DNA from: Chitinilyticum litopenaei DSM 21440
Lineage (GTDB): Bacteria; Pseudomonadota; Gammaproteobacteria; Burkholderiales; Chitinibacteraceae
DNA: 64,000 nt
Assembly (NCBI RefSeq): GCF_000428145.1
Contig: NZ_ATZJ01000005.1
Span: 62,001 to 126,000 of the forward strand
Direction of reading: 5' to 3'
The translations under genes were made by a program, and so were the position numbers. Of this stretch, positions 8,498-18,680 are shown piece by piece. Each line of letters starts with the position of its first letter. Positions within the stretch are counted from its first letter, which is position 1. The notes beneath the pieces were generated by a model, which saw only the letters and a program-made list of their open reading frames with translations, made no database searches and was not told the DNA's origin.

Positions 8498-10576
8498 TTA
8501 CTTCCTGTTATTGCTGGCAAGGTTGTTGAGCATCGACAGCTGCTGCCCCAGATAGGAGCTGGTTGAATTCATCGTGGCAATCTGCACATCCAGAGCGGTG
8601 AACTGGGCACGATACAGTTTTTCCAGCCCTTCCAGCCTGCGCGTCATGGTCTTGCCCTGGGTTTCGATATTGGTGATATCGCGCTTCAGGCCATCAACCC
8701 GACTGCGCAGCAAGCCGTTGCCCCCCAGCAAACCGGTCACCGTCTGGTCCAGCTTGCTGGCAAAACCACGACTGAAACCGATCGTGCCATATTCCCCGGG
8801 CGTGTCGCCCGTGACTGTCAGCTTGAGACCTTCAGTCCTGCCCGTCCCGGTCAGGATTTGCCCGTCACCCTTGGCGTTTTCACCATTGATCGTACCGGCG
8901 ACATTGGTGCCGGTGCCGGATTGGGCAACCTTGAGCCCCAAAGAGGTTTCCGTCGTTGAACCCACTGCCGTTATCTGCACATTCGACTTGCTGCCGTATT
9001 TGTTGGAGCTGAATTCGAATTTGTTGGTGCTGGCGTTGAAAGCCACCGTAACAGCCGCTCCCGCCTCCTTCAGCCGACTGTCGCCATTGATTTTCGACTG
9101 GATTTCCGCTGCCAGCGCGGCAGGCGTGGCATACGATCCTGCCGCCAGCTTGATCTGGCCGGATGAAGTGCCATCCACCGCGACCATCAGCAAATCATTG
9201 TCGTTCTCGGTGATGGTGATCGGACCATTGGTAATGGCGAGTCCGCTGAAAGAGCCACGGGTTGCCGCTGCGGTAATGTTGATTGCGTAATTGCCGGTTT
9301 GCGTGGCGGCAGTTGAAGAGACATAGCTGACCCGCGAATCACTGGCTACGCCATTGACGGCAAACAGGCTGGCTACATCGTCGGGGCGCTCATTCAATGC
9401 CTTCTGCAGCTTGCTGGCGTCCAGCGTCATCTGGCCCTTGTCATTGTACGTGACCCCCACCGCGCCCAGACTCTGGTAATAGCTGCCTGCTCCCAGGCCC
9501 TGATTGAGCGTGGACCTGATCGTGCTCTGCATCGAACGGATCACATAGTCGCCATTGAGCAGACCGCTGGTTTTTGTTTCCTTGTCGAAGTAACTCAGAC
9601 CATCCACCACCTTGGCGAACTCGTTGTAGGACTTTACGAATTCTTCGACGGCAGTCTTGACGCCGCTGGTATCGCGGGCAACGGACAAGGTGGTGGTGAT
9701 GGGGGCGCTGTTGCTGTCCAGCGCGCTGATCTTCTGCAGGTTCAGCGTCACCCCCTGCAGGACATCGGTAACGGTATTGCTGGCCTTGCTGATCGCGATG
9801 CCGTCCAGCTGGAATTCGGCATTCTGCGCAGCTTGCGTTTGCGCCATATTCCTCGCGCCTGCCGGGTCATAGACAAAGCGGGAAAGGCCGCTGGTATCGG
9901 TATTGCCGCCCGGATTGGTGCCAGCATTGTAATCATCATCTTCGACAGTAATGCGCAGGCTGTTTGCCTTGCCGCTATCCGTCGAGGAAAGCAGCAGGCG
10001 GTAACCGCTGCCATCGTTCACGATGGTTGCCGAAACACCGGCCTTTTTGGCATTGATGGCATCGCGCAAGCCAACGAGGGTGTTGTTGCTGCTGTCGATG
10101 TCGAGAGTCAGGGCTCCCTTGTCGCCATTGACCTCAAAGGTGTCATCGGCAGTGTTCGCCGTTGTGCCATTGTCATTATGCGTGCCGAACTGGATGGTCA
10201 GCTTGCCGGTGCCGACCGGTTCGTTCACACCGGTAAAAACCTGGGATTTGAGTTTGTGCGATTGCGCCAGCTGCGTCACGGCCAGGCTGTAACTGCCTGC
10301 CTGTGCATTGGATGCGGTGCTTACAGTGCCAATCGCCGAATCGCCAAGACTGCCCTTCAGCGTCTTGTATGCGCTGACACTGGACAAACCGAGCACCCGG
10401 GCCTGAAAGGTCGAGAGCGCGCTTTGCAAGCTGCCTACCGCCGAGATCTTGGTTTCGGCTTCCTTGGCCCGTGCCTGCAGCTTGGTCAGTGGCTGGCTTT
10501 CCAACTCCATAAGCTGCTTGATGATGCCGTTGACATCCAGCCCGGATCCCAAACCCGAAGAAGTAATCGAAGCCAT
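8498..10576 (-). CDS. fliD: flagellar filament cap protein FliD (enlarged)
   Basis: 692 residues against about 470 in E. coli. The N-terminus from ATG 10576 (ASITSSGLGSGLDVNGIIKQLM) and the C-terminal coiled coil (RRLEGLEKLYRAQFTALD) are typical of the filament cap, which folds exported flagellin at the tip. The extra length lies in the exposed middle, where a segment near residues 430-600 includes a flagellin-IN-like part. An upstream in-frame start would add ten residues without a ribosome site. Enlarged caps often carry adhesive or antigenic domains. Confidence 0.94.
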   Translation of the reverse strand: MASITSSGLGSGLDVNGIIKQLMELESQPLTKLQARAKEAETKISAVGSLQSALSTFQARVLGLSSVSAYKTLKGSLGDSAIGTVSTASNAQAGSYSLAVTQLAQSHKLKSQVFTGVNEPVGTGKLTIQFGTHNDNGTTANTADDTFEVNGDKGALTLDIDSSNNTLVGLRDAINAKKAGVSATIVNDGSGYRLLLSSTDSGKANSLRITVEDDDYNAGTNPGGNTDTSGLSRFVYDPAGARNMAQTQAAQNAEFQLDGIAISKASNTVTDVLQGVTLNLQKISALDSNSAPITTTLSVARDTSGVKTAVEEFVKSYNEFAKVVDGLSYFDKETKTSGLLNGDYVIRSMQSTIRSTLNQGLGAGSYYQSLGAVGVTYNDKGQMTLDASKLQKALNERPDDVASLFAVNGVASDSRVSYVSSTAATQTGNYAINITAAATRGSFSGLAITNGPITITENDNDLLMVAVDGTSSGQIKLAAGSYATPAALAAEIQSKINGDSRLKEAGAAVTVAFNASTNKFEFSSNKYGSKSNVQITAVGSTTETSLGLKVAQSGTGTNVAGTINGENAKGDGQILTGTGRTEGLKLTVTGDTPGEYGTIGFSRGFASKLDQTVTGLLGGNGLLRSRVDGLKRDITNIETQGKTMTRRLEGLEKLYRAQFTALDVQIATMNSTSSYLGQQLSMLNNLASNNRK

Positions 10577-10624
10577 GATAGAAACCCCAGAATTTAAACC
10601 ACTCAATTACAGAAGATCGGCCCG

Positions 10625-11035
10625 TCAGGCCCGATCTTTAATCAGCATTCCCTGAAACTGGTCGATGGCCTTGGCAATGGCAATCGCTTCTTCACTGGGA
10701 ATCTGACGCACGACTTCGTCAGTCTGCTGGTCAACCACCTTCACGACGACCGCATCGGCTTCGTTGTCGATGGAAAAATTCAGTGCCTTGCCATTGGAAA
10801 ACATCTGCACCATTTCATTGAGCTTTTTCACCGCTTCCTGCAACTGCTGGGTGGAATCAGCCTTCTGGGCGCCTTGCACCGCTTGCGCCGTCAAAACCGC
10901 TTGTGCGGGCGGCTCCGCTGCAGCCGGCGAACCGGCTGCTCCGGCAGCCTGCTCTGGACGACGATTCGCAGCATCGTTATTCGTGCTCGCGACAGGCAAA
11001 GCGGGGGCTTGCCCGGATAATGAAGAGATCTGCAT
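10625..11035 (-). CDS. flaG: FlaG family protein
   Basis: 136 residues with an Ala/Pro-rich N-terminus and the FlaG core at the C-terminus (LNFSIDNEADAVVVKVVD, then EVVRQIPSEEAI). FlaG influences filament length in polarly flagellated bacteria. ATG at 11035 has AGGAG upstream. It lies between flagellin and fliD as in Pseudomonas and Vibrio. Confidence 0.92.
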   Translation of the reverse strand: MQISSLSGQAPALPVASTNNDAANRRPEQAAGAAGSPAAAEPPAQAVLTAQAVQGAQKADSTQQLQEAVKKLNEMVQMFSNGKALNFSIDNEADAVVVKVVDQQTDEVVRQIPSEEAIAIAKAIDQFQGMLIKDRA

Positions 11036-11055
11036 GATGATTCTCCTAAGTGCAA

Positions 11056-11086
11056 TACCCCGGCACGGTTGCAACCGGCCGGGGTA
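11056..11086. terminator. strong hairpin between flagellin and flaG
   Basis: TACCCCGGC (11056-11064) pairs with GCCGGGGTA (11078-11086), and the inside CGGTTGCAACCG is itself a palindrome. There is no T-run, so it may act as an mRNA 3' stabiliser or processing site that keeps flagellin mRNA in excess over flaG-fliD. Confidence 0.5.
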
Positions 11087-11115
11087 CGTCTGACACCTTA
11101 CTGCCTAACCCGGAC

Positions 11116-12726
11116 TTAGCCCAGGAGACTCAGTACCTGCTGCGGCAACTGATTGGCCTGAGACAGCATCGCGGTACCGGCCTGCTGCAGAATCTGCGCA
11201 CGGGTGAGGTTTGCAGTTTCTTTGGCGAAATCCGCGTCCTGAATCCGGCTGCGTGCTGCGGACAGATTTTCGGAAGTGGTAGCCAGGTTGGCAATTGTCG
11301 CAGAGAAGCGGCTTTGCAGGGCACCGAACTTGGCACGCTGATCGTTGATGGTGGTCAGGGCATCATCCACAACACGCAGAGCCTGGGTGGCACCTTCAAC
11401 ACTCGACACATCCAGCTTCTCAACGGTCTTCAGATCAGCCTGGTACGAAGCACCCGAGGTGAAGACACTGGTGTTGTCCACACCGGTAAACAGCACGCCG
11501 GAGGCGAAGGATGCGGTATCAGTGGTCACCGAGAACGATTTGGCCGAATTCAGCACCACCTGACCACCGAAGTATACCGAGCCGGTCGAGCCCGCGGCGA
11601 ATACCGAGGCGCTGGCAAGGTACTGGGTCGAACCGGTGGAATTGGCGGTATCAAAGTTCCAGACATTCACTTCACCACCGATACCGCTGGCCACGCCGGT
11701 TTGCGATGTCAGGGCAATGTTGGAGCCATCATCGGAGACCAGTTTCATGCCGTACTGGGTCGTACCGTTACTGTCCTGGAAGGTTTCCAGCTGTGCGGTC
11801 ACGCCGGTTTGCGAGGATTTGGCATTGAATGCCGAAATCGCTTGCGAATATTCATCGCCGTCGATGGAGCCATTATTGTTGGCATCGCTCACGTTGAACG
11901 ACACGGACTGGAAGGTATCGCTCTTGGAGGCCAGGGCCAGGGTGAAGGTACCGCTGCCAAGCGAGAGCGTGGTCTCGGTACGAGCCGAAGCGCGCACACC
12001 GGTATTGGCCTGATTGATCTTGGTGGCGATATCGCGCGCCATGTCGGTTCCCGATACGGAGATCGAGATACCGTTGATGCTGAAGGTGCCGCTCGAGGTA
12101 ACGGCAACGCCGGCCGCATTCACCGTGCCGGTCGCACCGGCAGCAACAGAAGTACCGGAAGTCACAAAATTGCTGATCGACTTGGCGCCGGTGCCGTTGC
12201 CCGCACCGATCTGGTAGGAGCCGTACTGGCTGGTGCGCAGATTGGCGGTGGTGGCTGTGATGCTCTCATTGACGTTGGCGCCGACCTGGTAGGTCGCTGC
12301 GGTAAAGGAACCGTCAAAGAGGCGCTGGCCGTTGAACTGGGTGGTATTGGCGGTACGTTCCAGCTCGGACACCAGTTGCGACACTTCGGCATTGATTGCC
12401 TCACGGTCACCGGCGGAGTTGGTGGCATTGCCAGACTGCACGGACAGCTCGCGGATGCGTTGCAGCATGTCGCCCATCTGCGAGAGCGCGCCTTCTGCAG
12501 TTTGCGACAGCGAAACGCCATCGTTGGCATTGCGCGACGCCTGATCCATACCGCGGATCTGCGAGGTGAAACGCTGGGAGATGGCCAGACCTGCGGCATC
12601 ATCCTTGGCACTGTTGATGCGCAAACCTGAGGACAGCCGCTGCAGCGAGGTATTCAGACTGGTCTGAGAGTTGTTCAAATTGCGCTGGGAGTTCAGCGAC
12701 GGGACGTTTGTGTTAATGACTTGCAT
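11116..12726 (-). CDS. fliC: flagellin
   Basis: Filament subunit, 536 residues. The N-terminal D0/D1 part starts MQVINTNVPSLNSQRNL and the C-terminal D0 ends QANQLPQQVLSLLG; both are canonical. The central part (about residues 175-440) is rich in Ser, Thr, Gly and Ala and would be surface-exposed, with many possible O-glycosylation sites. GAGGAG precedes the ATG. A sigma-28 promoter lies 76 bases upstream. The glycosyltransferase and aminosugar genes directly upstream suggest that the filament is glycosylated. Confidence 0.97.
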   Translation of the reverse strand: MQVINTNVPSLNSQRNLNNSQTSLNTSLQRLSSGLRINSAKDDAAGLAISQRFTSQIRGMDQASRNANDGVSLSQTAEGALSQMGDMLQRIRELSVQSGNATNSAGDREAINAEVSQLVSELERTANTTQFNGQRLFDGSFTAATYQVGANVNESITATTANLRTSQYGSYQIGAGNGTGAKSISNFVTSGTSVAAGATGTVNAAGVAVTSSGTFSINGISISVSGTDMARDIATKINQANTGVRASARTETTLSLGSGTFTLALASKSDTFQSVSFNVSDANNNGSIDGDEYSQAISAFNAKSSQTGVTAQLETFQDSNGTTQYGMKLVSDDGSNIALTSQTGVASGIGGEVNVWNFDTANSTGSTQYLASASVFAAGSTGSVYFGGQVVLNSAKSFSVTTDTASFASGVLFTGVDNTSVFTSGASYQADLKTVEKLDVSSVEGATQALRVVDDALTTINDQRAKFGALQSRFSATIANLATTSENLSAARSRIQDADFAKETANLTRAQILQQAGTAMLSQANQLPQQVLSLLG

Positions 12727-12801
12727 GACTGTTTCTCCTCAAGAGAACACGATGTTCGGAGACTGCATCGGACATCAAGCTTGTTTGTGCCCTTGTGGCA
12801 A

Positions 12802-12828
12802 CTATCGGCAATCGCTTCTGGAACTTTA
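12802..12828 (-). promoter_or_regulatory. sigma-28 (FliA) promoter of flagellin
   Basis: On the minus strand: TAAAGTTC (12828-12821), 11 bases, GCCGATAG (12809-12802). This is close to the sigma-28 consensus TAAAGTTT-N11-GCCGATAA with two mismatches. The leader to the flagellin ATG would be about 70 bases. Confidence 0.92.
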
Positions 12829-12902
12829 GGGCTGACTGGCAACAAATCACCTTGTCGGGCCCCTGACGCTGCCCACTCCGTTCCGGATACAGAAACAGCA
12901 AT

Positions 12903-12951
12903 GGGTATAAGCCGGCAACCAACACCAAATAAAGGCTGCCGGCTTATACCC
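12903..12951 (+). repeat. 49-bp inverted repeat, copy 2 (best preserved)
   Basis: Left arm 12903-12920 (GGGTATAAGCCGGCAACC), loop 12921-12933 (A-rich), right arm 12934-12951 ending TTATACCC. The arms match at 17 of 18 positions. It lies between the giant glycosyltransferase and the flagellin promoter. Family features: 49 bases, GGGTAT and ATACCC ends, a loop whose plus strand ends in AAA just before GG. Confidence 0.85.
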
Positions 12952-13001
12952 AACACAAACATCAAGGAAACCTGCTAAAAAGCGGCAATCCGCCCGCCCT
13001 G

Positions 13002-16000
13002 TCAATCGGGCAGCCAGGCCTGCCGCCAGGCATCCAGGTTTTGCCCTTCCAGCATCCAGTCGCGCAGAACGGCCTCCCGCAATGCATCGCCCTGTGCCGC
13101 TGCGGCATCCAGGTCGGCAAGCTGGACGCGGATGGCCTCCACCCAGTCGCGGAAGCGGTTTTTCACTAGCGTGACCGGCAAATCGCCACGGTAGCAGACG
13201 ATATCGGTGGCGATCACCGGGTAGCCGCATGCCCCGTATTCCAGCAGGCGCAAATTGCTCTTGCATTCGTTGAACAGGTTATGCTCGAGCGGCGCCAGCG
13301 CCAGATCCAGATTGAGGCTGGCAAGCTTGGCCGGATACTGCTCGATCGGTACGCCGGAATGGAACTCCCGCACATAGGGGCGCAGGACGTCCGGGCACAT
13401 GCCGAAGAACACCCAGTCGACCTCGTTCGCCAATTCCTTGACCACATCGACGATCAGCTCGAGGTCGCCCGTATGGCTCATGCCTCCACCCCAACCCACG
13501 CGCGGCCTGGGACCAACGCACCGAATGCTGGACAGGTCGCGCCACCACTTGGGCGGCAGGCGGTTCTCGACCACCCGGATGTCGCGATGCAAACCAAGCT
13601 CGCTGTAGGCATTGGCAAGCTCCGCAGTCGATACGACGAAGCGATCGACCAGTGACAGCGCCTTGCGCATCTGCTTGAGCACATCCTTGGGCATCTGGGC
13701 GCGATGGGCACTCTTCATCGGCAACTTGGGCAGATAGTCGTCCAGCTCATAGACCTTGAAGGCACGGGCATAACGCTGGTACTGCCTGATGAAAGCGATC
13801 TGCTCTTCGTTGATCTGGCGCTGAAGCACGAGGACATCCGGGTCAAGCCTGGCCACATCCACCGGATGCAACAATTCCCAACTGATATGACCATCAATCT
13901 GCAAGGCCTGCTGCTGGGCAAGAAATGGCTGAATCACCCGATACTGGCCGCAACCCATCGCATCGCCGGGGTGGGCCAGCACAAGCGGCAACGGTCGCCA
14001 GCTCAGCGGACGCCAGCACAACTGGGCACGTGGCTCCAGTTCGAAACCATTGCCGTGCAGGAAGAGATTGCGGTTATAGGCCGGATCCGCGGCCAGCTTA
14101 GGCAGCCAGCGCTGCAGCAGCGCCGAACACGCAGCCTCGGTCAGCGGCGCCGGCGCCGCGCGCTGGACGGTGACCACACGCGGCGTCCAGACGGCAAGGA
14201 AGCCGGCAGCATGCACGCGCAGGCAGAAATCCGCATCGGCAAGCCCCTGGGCAAAGGCGGCAGCATCAAGACCGCCGACCTCCGCGAACACCGATTTGCG
14301 TACCATCATGCATGCCCGGCTGACGGCGGAGCAGTCCTGATCGAGCAGGAGGCGATTCATATAGCCTTGGGCATCATGCGGCAGCCCCAGGAAAGGGCTG
14401 CCCACAGCGCCTCGCAAACCGAGGACTTGCGGTGCCTGCAGGATATGGCCGTCGGCCGACAGCACCTTGCCGCCCACCACGCCGACCTCGGGTCGCTGCG
14501 CGTGATTGAGCAACTGCTCGATCCAGTCAGTGCCGACCACCTCCGCTGCGGCATCAAGCAGCACCAGATACTCGCCCTGCGCCTGCTGAGCCAGCACATT
14601 GACAATCGCCGCATCATTGAACGGATCGTCGCAGGCAAAGGTGCGCAGGCGCGGATTGCCGAGCGCATCAAGCGCGGCCAGATAATCACGCAACGCGGGC
14701 TGGTCGCCATGGCCGTCGATTACCAGCAGCTCATAGTTCGGGTAAGCCGTCACCTCGATCAAGCGCTCAACGCAACGCTGCAAGGCGGCCAGCTCACGTG
14801 GTGCCACCAGCAAGACCGACACCACGGGCTGAGCAGCATGCTGGTAGCGCACGCTGCGTATCGACGGCAAGGCCCCCTGTTCAAGCTCTGCGGCAAGCCC
14901 CAGGCGCGACAGGTGGGCGGCGACCACCGGCGACAGCTGTGTCTGGACCGGCTCCAGGTTTATCCAGTCGCCATATGCGAGGGCACTGTGATAGAGCATG
15001 TCGTCGAAATGGGCAATGGCCGGCCAGCCATCCCGCTCGAGCACACGGAAGAGGAAATCAATATGCGCTAGTGCGCCGTACTGCGCATCGAAGCCGCCAA
15101 GGTCGGCCAGCGCCGCGACCGACACCGCGAGCGAGCGCCCGACATAGGGTGTATTGCGCAGCAGCTCAAGATTGAAGTCGGGCCGGAAGATGGGCAGATC
15201 GTACTGGCCGTCGGCCTTGAGCCAATCTTCGTCGGTGTAGGCACAACGCGCCTCTTGCCTGCTGATCACCAGTTCGGCCAGCAAGAGTGTCGCGGTCTTC
15301 TCCAGCTCGTCGCCAGCGTGCAGCAACCAGAGCCAGTCACTTTCCTCGGGCAGCGCCCGGGTCAGCGTCTGCGGCCAGGCGGCATCCAGCGGCATCCAGC
15401 TCACATTGTCACCTGCACCACCGGCTGGTGCCGGCTTTACCGAAAGAATGACAATGTGCGCCGGATGGTAATACTGGGCCGTCATGCTGCGTATGGTGCG
15501 CACCAGCGCAGCAATGTTGCCGGCTTCGTCGAAGATCACTGGCACAATGCGGGGCTGGCACGGCCAGGCTGCCATCCGGGCGTCGAACAGCTGGCCGTGG
15601 CTGGGCAGCAGCCGGCGTTCGGCGCGCCAGGCCGCATAGACGTCAAGGAAGGACAGCACCCGCGCCGGTGCCTGCCCCGGCACCTCGCTGGCATCCATCT
15701 GCTGCAGCATGGTATCGCGCGCCTGCGCCAGCGCCGCATTGCCCAGATCGCCGTGACGCTGGTAGAGCTTGCGATAGAGCGCGGGGAAATTCTTGCGCTC
15801 ACGCCCCAGCATGTGGTCGCTGCCGCTGCTGGGCCTGACATGCACCTCCGAGGTGACACGCGGCTCATGAATGAAGTCGTAGCGCTGGGCCAGCTTGAGC
15901 AGCATGTCCCAGTCTTCGAGCGCAGTCAGTGACTCATCGAAGCCGCCAACCACATCAATCGCGCTGCGCGGATGACTCCAGGTGTTGACCGGAATGTAGT

Positions 16001-18614
16001 TCTGCAGAAACAGCTGCTCGCGCGAGAACTGCTGATGCCGGAAGGGCTCCTCCCGCCCCAGCTCAATGCGCCGGCCGTCTTCCAGTTTTTCCTGCACGTA
16101 CACCACACCGGTATACGCCACCTTGTCCGGATGCTGCGCATGGGTCGCCGCCAGCACCGCCAGGTGATCGGGCAGGTAGATGTCATCATCGTCGAGGTAG
16201 ACGATGTAGCGACCGCGCGCCTGGCGCAGGCCGGCATTGCGCGCCGCCGATAGACCGCTGTTGCGACCCAGGTACAGATAGGTAAGCGGGAACTCGCAGT
16301 CGGCGATCAAGGCCTCGACTGGGCTGCCATGGTCATTGACCAGAATGACCTCGAAATCACGCCAGGTCTGCGCCGCCAGGCTGGCCAGCGCATCGACCAA
16401 CAACTCCGGTCGGTTGAAGGTAGTGAGGATGACGGTAAACCAGTAGCGATCCTCACTGCTGCTGTAATGCCCCGCATACAGCTGCGCCCTGATCGCTTCA
16501 AGCTCGGCGCGATAGTTTTCCCGCGCGGACTCGGGCATCTGCAAGGCCCGGCTTTGCAGCAGCCCCCACACCCGCTCGGCGGCTGCGCGCAAACGCGGCA
16601 ACACCGCCGGCTCCGCAAGATTGAGCTTGAGGATTTCGATATGCTCGGCCAGTGGCTGCGCGGACGCATAGAAATCCCTGGAGATCTGCTTGTCGTGGAC
16701 GCGATAGCCAACACTGGGCTGGCGGACAAAAACAAAATCGGGGGCTACCCGCGCGATGCGGATTGCCAGCTCCCAGTCACCGGCCAGCATGCCGGCCCGG
16801 TGGATGCCACCATCGGGCAGGCGGATCGCATCGAGCGCGCTACGGCGAAACATCGTCGCCGATGGTGTCACATAGTTGTCGAAACTGAGCAGATCGACCA
16901 CTTCATCACGACCACCGCAATAGGACTGCTGACGATGGCCCGGATGGTCGGCATACCGGAGCACGTCACCAGCGGCGTTGATCCAGTTGCACTGACTGTA
17001 ACCGAGCGCAGCCTGCGGGTGAGCATCGAGCTCCCTGACCAGTGCAGCCAGATGTCCCGGATAGAGAATGTCATCCGAACCCAGAACAACCACGTATCGT
17101 CCGGACCCCGAATCGATGCAGCGATTGTAATTGCCAATCGCACCAAGGTTCTCGGTATTGCGCTCCAGCCGGAAAAGCGGATCGGCCACGAAGGACTGCA
17201 GCACGGCAAGGCTGTCATCGCTGGAGCAATCGTCACGCACAATCAGCTCGAAACTCACACCCTGCTGCCCCAGCACCGAGCGCACCGTATCCGCGACATA
17301 CGCAGCGTTGTTGTATGACATTACCGCGACGGTCACATCGATGCTTGCCGACTCCGCCACCTGCTTGAAGCGCTCGCCACGCTGGCGAACCCTGAAGTCC
17401 CGCAGGGTCGCGCGCGGGTCTGCCGCCAGGCCGGACACGGGAAAAGTGTGCCCCAGCCAGTCAGCCAGCGCCTGCACGGGAACCTCGGTATCCCAGTGAA
17501 AATTGACCAGGCCAGGCTTCGGCACCCCCCGAATGGGGAAAAACACCAGCCGCATCCCCAGGGCTGCGGCAAGCGCGTGGTAGAACCAATAGCTCATCTG
17601 TGGAATGTCCTGGATCAGCACCACTGCCGCGCTGCCCGCCGGCATCCACAACAGGTTGGCGAGCGCTGCGCCGGACGGCGATACCGCAAGCTCCAGGCCG
17701 GAGAAATAGTTTACCTGCTCAGCAAAACTCAGCTTGGCCGGCTGAATGCAGTCGTACCCCTGACTGCCAAGCAGGGCGATCAGTTCATCCTGATTGACCA
17801 CGGCGCGGCCGTTGCCGCCAGAAGGGCGCACCAGATAAGCGCGCCTCGCAGCTGGCGGCGCCACCGGAACCCGCTTGCGCACTGCGCCGGCCAACCAGCG
17901 CAGGGCCTGGGGATTAAGCCTGTAATCATTGCCGGTGAAGATGTAGCCTTTGCGGGGCTCCCATATCTCGGCCGCATCGGAAAAATAATACAGCTGAGCC
18001 ACATCGACTGCCTGACCATGCTCGACAAAAAGAATGTGCTCGGCAGGCCACAGCAGCAGCAGTGATTCAATGATGGATTCCGGCAATCCTGCCTCAACCA
18101 GCAGCTTGGTATCCGGTGGCAGATTGCTGGCAGTAATCCAGCTCAGGCTGGCAAGCTTCTCGATCAGCCAGTGCGCATAGTTGCGGTTTTCCCAGGAAAA
18201 CAGCGAAACCGCTCGCGCCACCTTGAGCGCCTGGCCACGCCCCGTGAAACACTGGGCAGATGCTTGCTCATCGATCACCAGTCCGTACTTGCGATACCAC
18301 TCCACATTCAAATCAGCACGACGCCTGCTCACGGCATCGCTGACGATCTCGCCAGTTTTAGCGATGAGGATGGCGGCAATACCGGCAACGACACGCACAT
18401 CGGTCAGCTCGGCATAATACTGGGGGCAGGACAAGGGTCTTGCTTCACGCACAAACCGGGGAATGGAAAAATCAACCATTTCCAGTGGGGCCGGTTGCCA
18501 GTCCGCTTCCGGCGCAAGCACGCGCAGATTCTCTACACAACTGGCATTCTCAATTGCCACAAGCTTGCCGGCGAACATGCCGCCATCAAGCACAACCGAT
18601 TGTTGTTCTTTCAC
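13002..18614 (-). CDS. giant multidomain glycosyltransferase (GT61 + several GT2 + GT4-like)
   Basis: 1870 residues, cytosolic by composition. In order: a GT61/DUF563-like domain (about 60-395, with SWENRNYAHWLIEKL and VSPSGAALANLLWMP); a GT2 domain from about 425 (VAVMSYNNAAYVADTVRSVL, RDDCSSDDS, LGSDDILYPGH); a second GT2 from about 722 (TFNRPELLVDAL, LDDDDIYLPDH); a third, weaker GT2-like unit from about 1020; a fourth from about 1261 (VVSVLLVAPREL, VGVVGGKVL); and a GT4/GT1-like C-terminus from about 1541 (GCGQYRVIQPF, GWGGGMSHTGD, LLEYGACGYPVIAT). The start is GTG at 18614. It stands between flagellin and 3-amino-dideoxyhexose genes and most likely builds a glycan on flagellin. Confidence 0.88.
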   Translation of the reverse strand: MKEQQSVVLDGGMFAGKLVAIENASCVENLRVLAPEADWQPAPLEMVDFSIPRFVREARPLSCPQYYAELTDVRVVAGIAAILIAKTGEIVSDAVSRRRADLNVEWYRKYGLVIDEQASAQCFTGRGQALKVARAVSLFSWENRNYAHWLIEKLASLSWITASNLPPDTKLLVEAGLPESIIESLLLLWPAEHILFVEHGQAVDVAQLYYFSDAAEIWEPRKGYIFTGNDYRLNPQALRWLAGAVRKRVPVAPPAARRAYLVRPSGGNGRAVVNQDELIALLGSQGYDCIQPAKLSFAEQVNYFSGLELAVSPSGAALANLLWMPAGSAAVVLIQDIPQMSYWFYHALAAALGMRLVFFPIRGVPKPGLVNFHWDTEVPVQALADWLGHTFPVSGLAADPRATLRDFRVRQRGERFKQVAESASIDVTVAVMSYNNAAYVADTVRSVLGQQGVSFELIVRDDCSSDDSLAVLQSFVADPLFRLERNTENLGAIGNYNRCIDSGSGRYVVVLGSDDILYPGHLAALVRELDAHPQAALGYSQCNWINAAGDVLRYADHPGHRQQSYCGGRDEVVDLLSFDNYVTPSATMFRRSALDAIRLPDGGIHRAGMLAGDWELAIRIARVAPDFVFVRQPSVGYRVHDKQISRDFYASAQPLAEHIEILKLNLAEPAVLPRLRAAAERVWGLLQSRALQMPESARENYRAELEAIRAQLYAGHYSSSEDRYWFTVILTTFNRPELLVDALASLAAQTWRDFEVILVNDHGSPVEALIADCEFPLTYLYLGRNSGLSAARNAGLRQARGRYIVYLDDDDIYLPDHLAVLAATHAQHPDKVAYTGVVYVQEKLEDGRRIELGREEPFRHQQFSREQLFLQNYIPVNTWSHPRSAIDVVGGFDESLTALEDWDMLLKLAQRYDFIHEPRVTSEVHVRPSSGSDHMLGRERKNFPALYRKLYQRHGDLGNAALAQARDTMLQQMDASEVPGQAPARVLSFLDVYAAWRAERRLLPSHGQLFDARMAAWPCQPRIVPVIFDEAGNIAALVRTIRSMTAQYYHPAHIVILSVKPAPAGGAGDNVSWMPLDAAWPQTLTRALPEESDWLWLLHAGDELEKTATLLLAELVISRQEARCAYTDEDWLKADGQYDLPIFRPDFNLELLRNTPYVGRSLAVSVAALADLGGFDAQYGALAHIDFLFRVLERDGWPAIAHFDDMLYHSALAYGDWINLEPVQTQLSPVVAAHLSRLGLAAELEQGALPSIRSVRYQHAAQPVVSVLLVAPRELAALQRCVERLIEVTAYPNYELLVIDGHGDQPALRDYLAALDALGNPRLRTFACDDPFNDAAIVNVLAQQAQGEYLVLLDAAAEVVGTDWIEQLLNHAQRPEVGVVGGKVLSADGHILQAPQVLGLRGAVGSPFLGLPHDAQGYMNRLLLDQDCSAVSRACMMVRKSVFAEVGGLDAAAFAQGLADADFCLRVHAAGFLAVWTPRVVTVQRAAPAPLTEAACSALLQRWLPKLAADPAYNRNLFLHGNGFELEPRAQLCWRPLSWRPLPLVLAHPGDAMGCGQYRVIQPFLAQQQALQIDGHISWELLHPVDVARLDPDVLVLQRQINEEQIAFIRQYQRYARAFKVYELDDYLPKLPMKSAHRAQMPKDVLKQMRKALSLVDRFVVSTAELANAYSELGLHRDIRVVENRLPPKWWRDLSSIRCVGPRPRVGWGGGMSHTGDLELIVDVVKELANEVDWVFFGMCPDVLRPYVREFHSGVPIEQYPAKLASLNLDLALAPLEHNLFNECKSNLRLLEYGACGYPVIATDIVCYRGDLPVTLVKNRFRDWVEAIRVQLADLDAAAAQGDALREAVLRDWMLEGQNLDAWRQAWLPD

Positions 18615-18680
18615 CCTGCCCCCGACTCAATGCATCTGCACGACTTGTTTTTGGATGGATTTACCCGGCCCTGGCGCTAC

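Noticed and set aside
11056..11086. Member of the 49-bp repeat family
   Set aside because: It shares ATACCCC and GGGGTA only by arm orientation opposite to the family and is 31 bases long without the A-rich loop.
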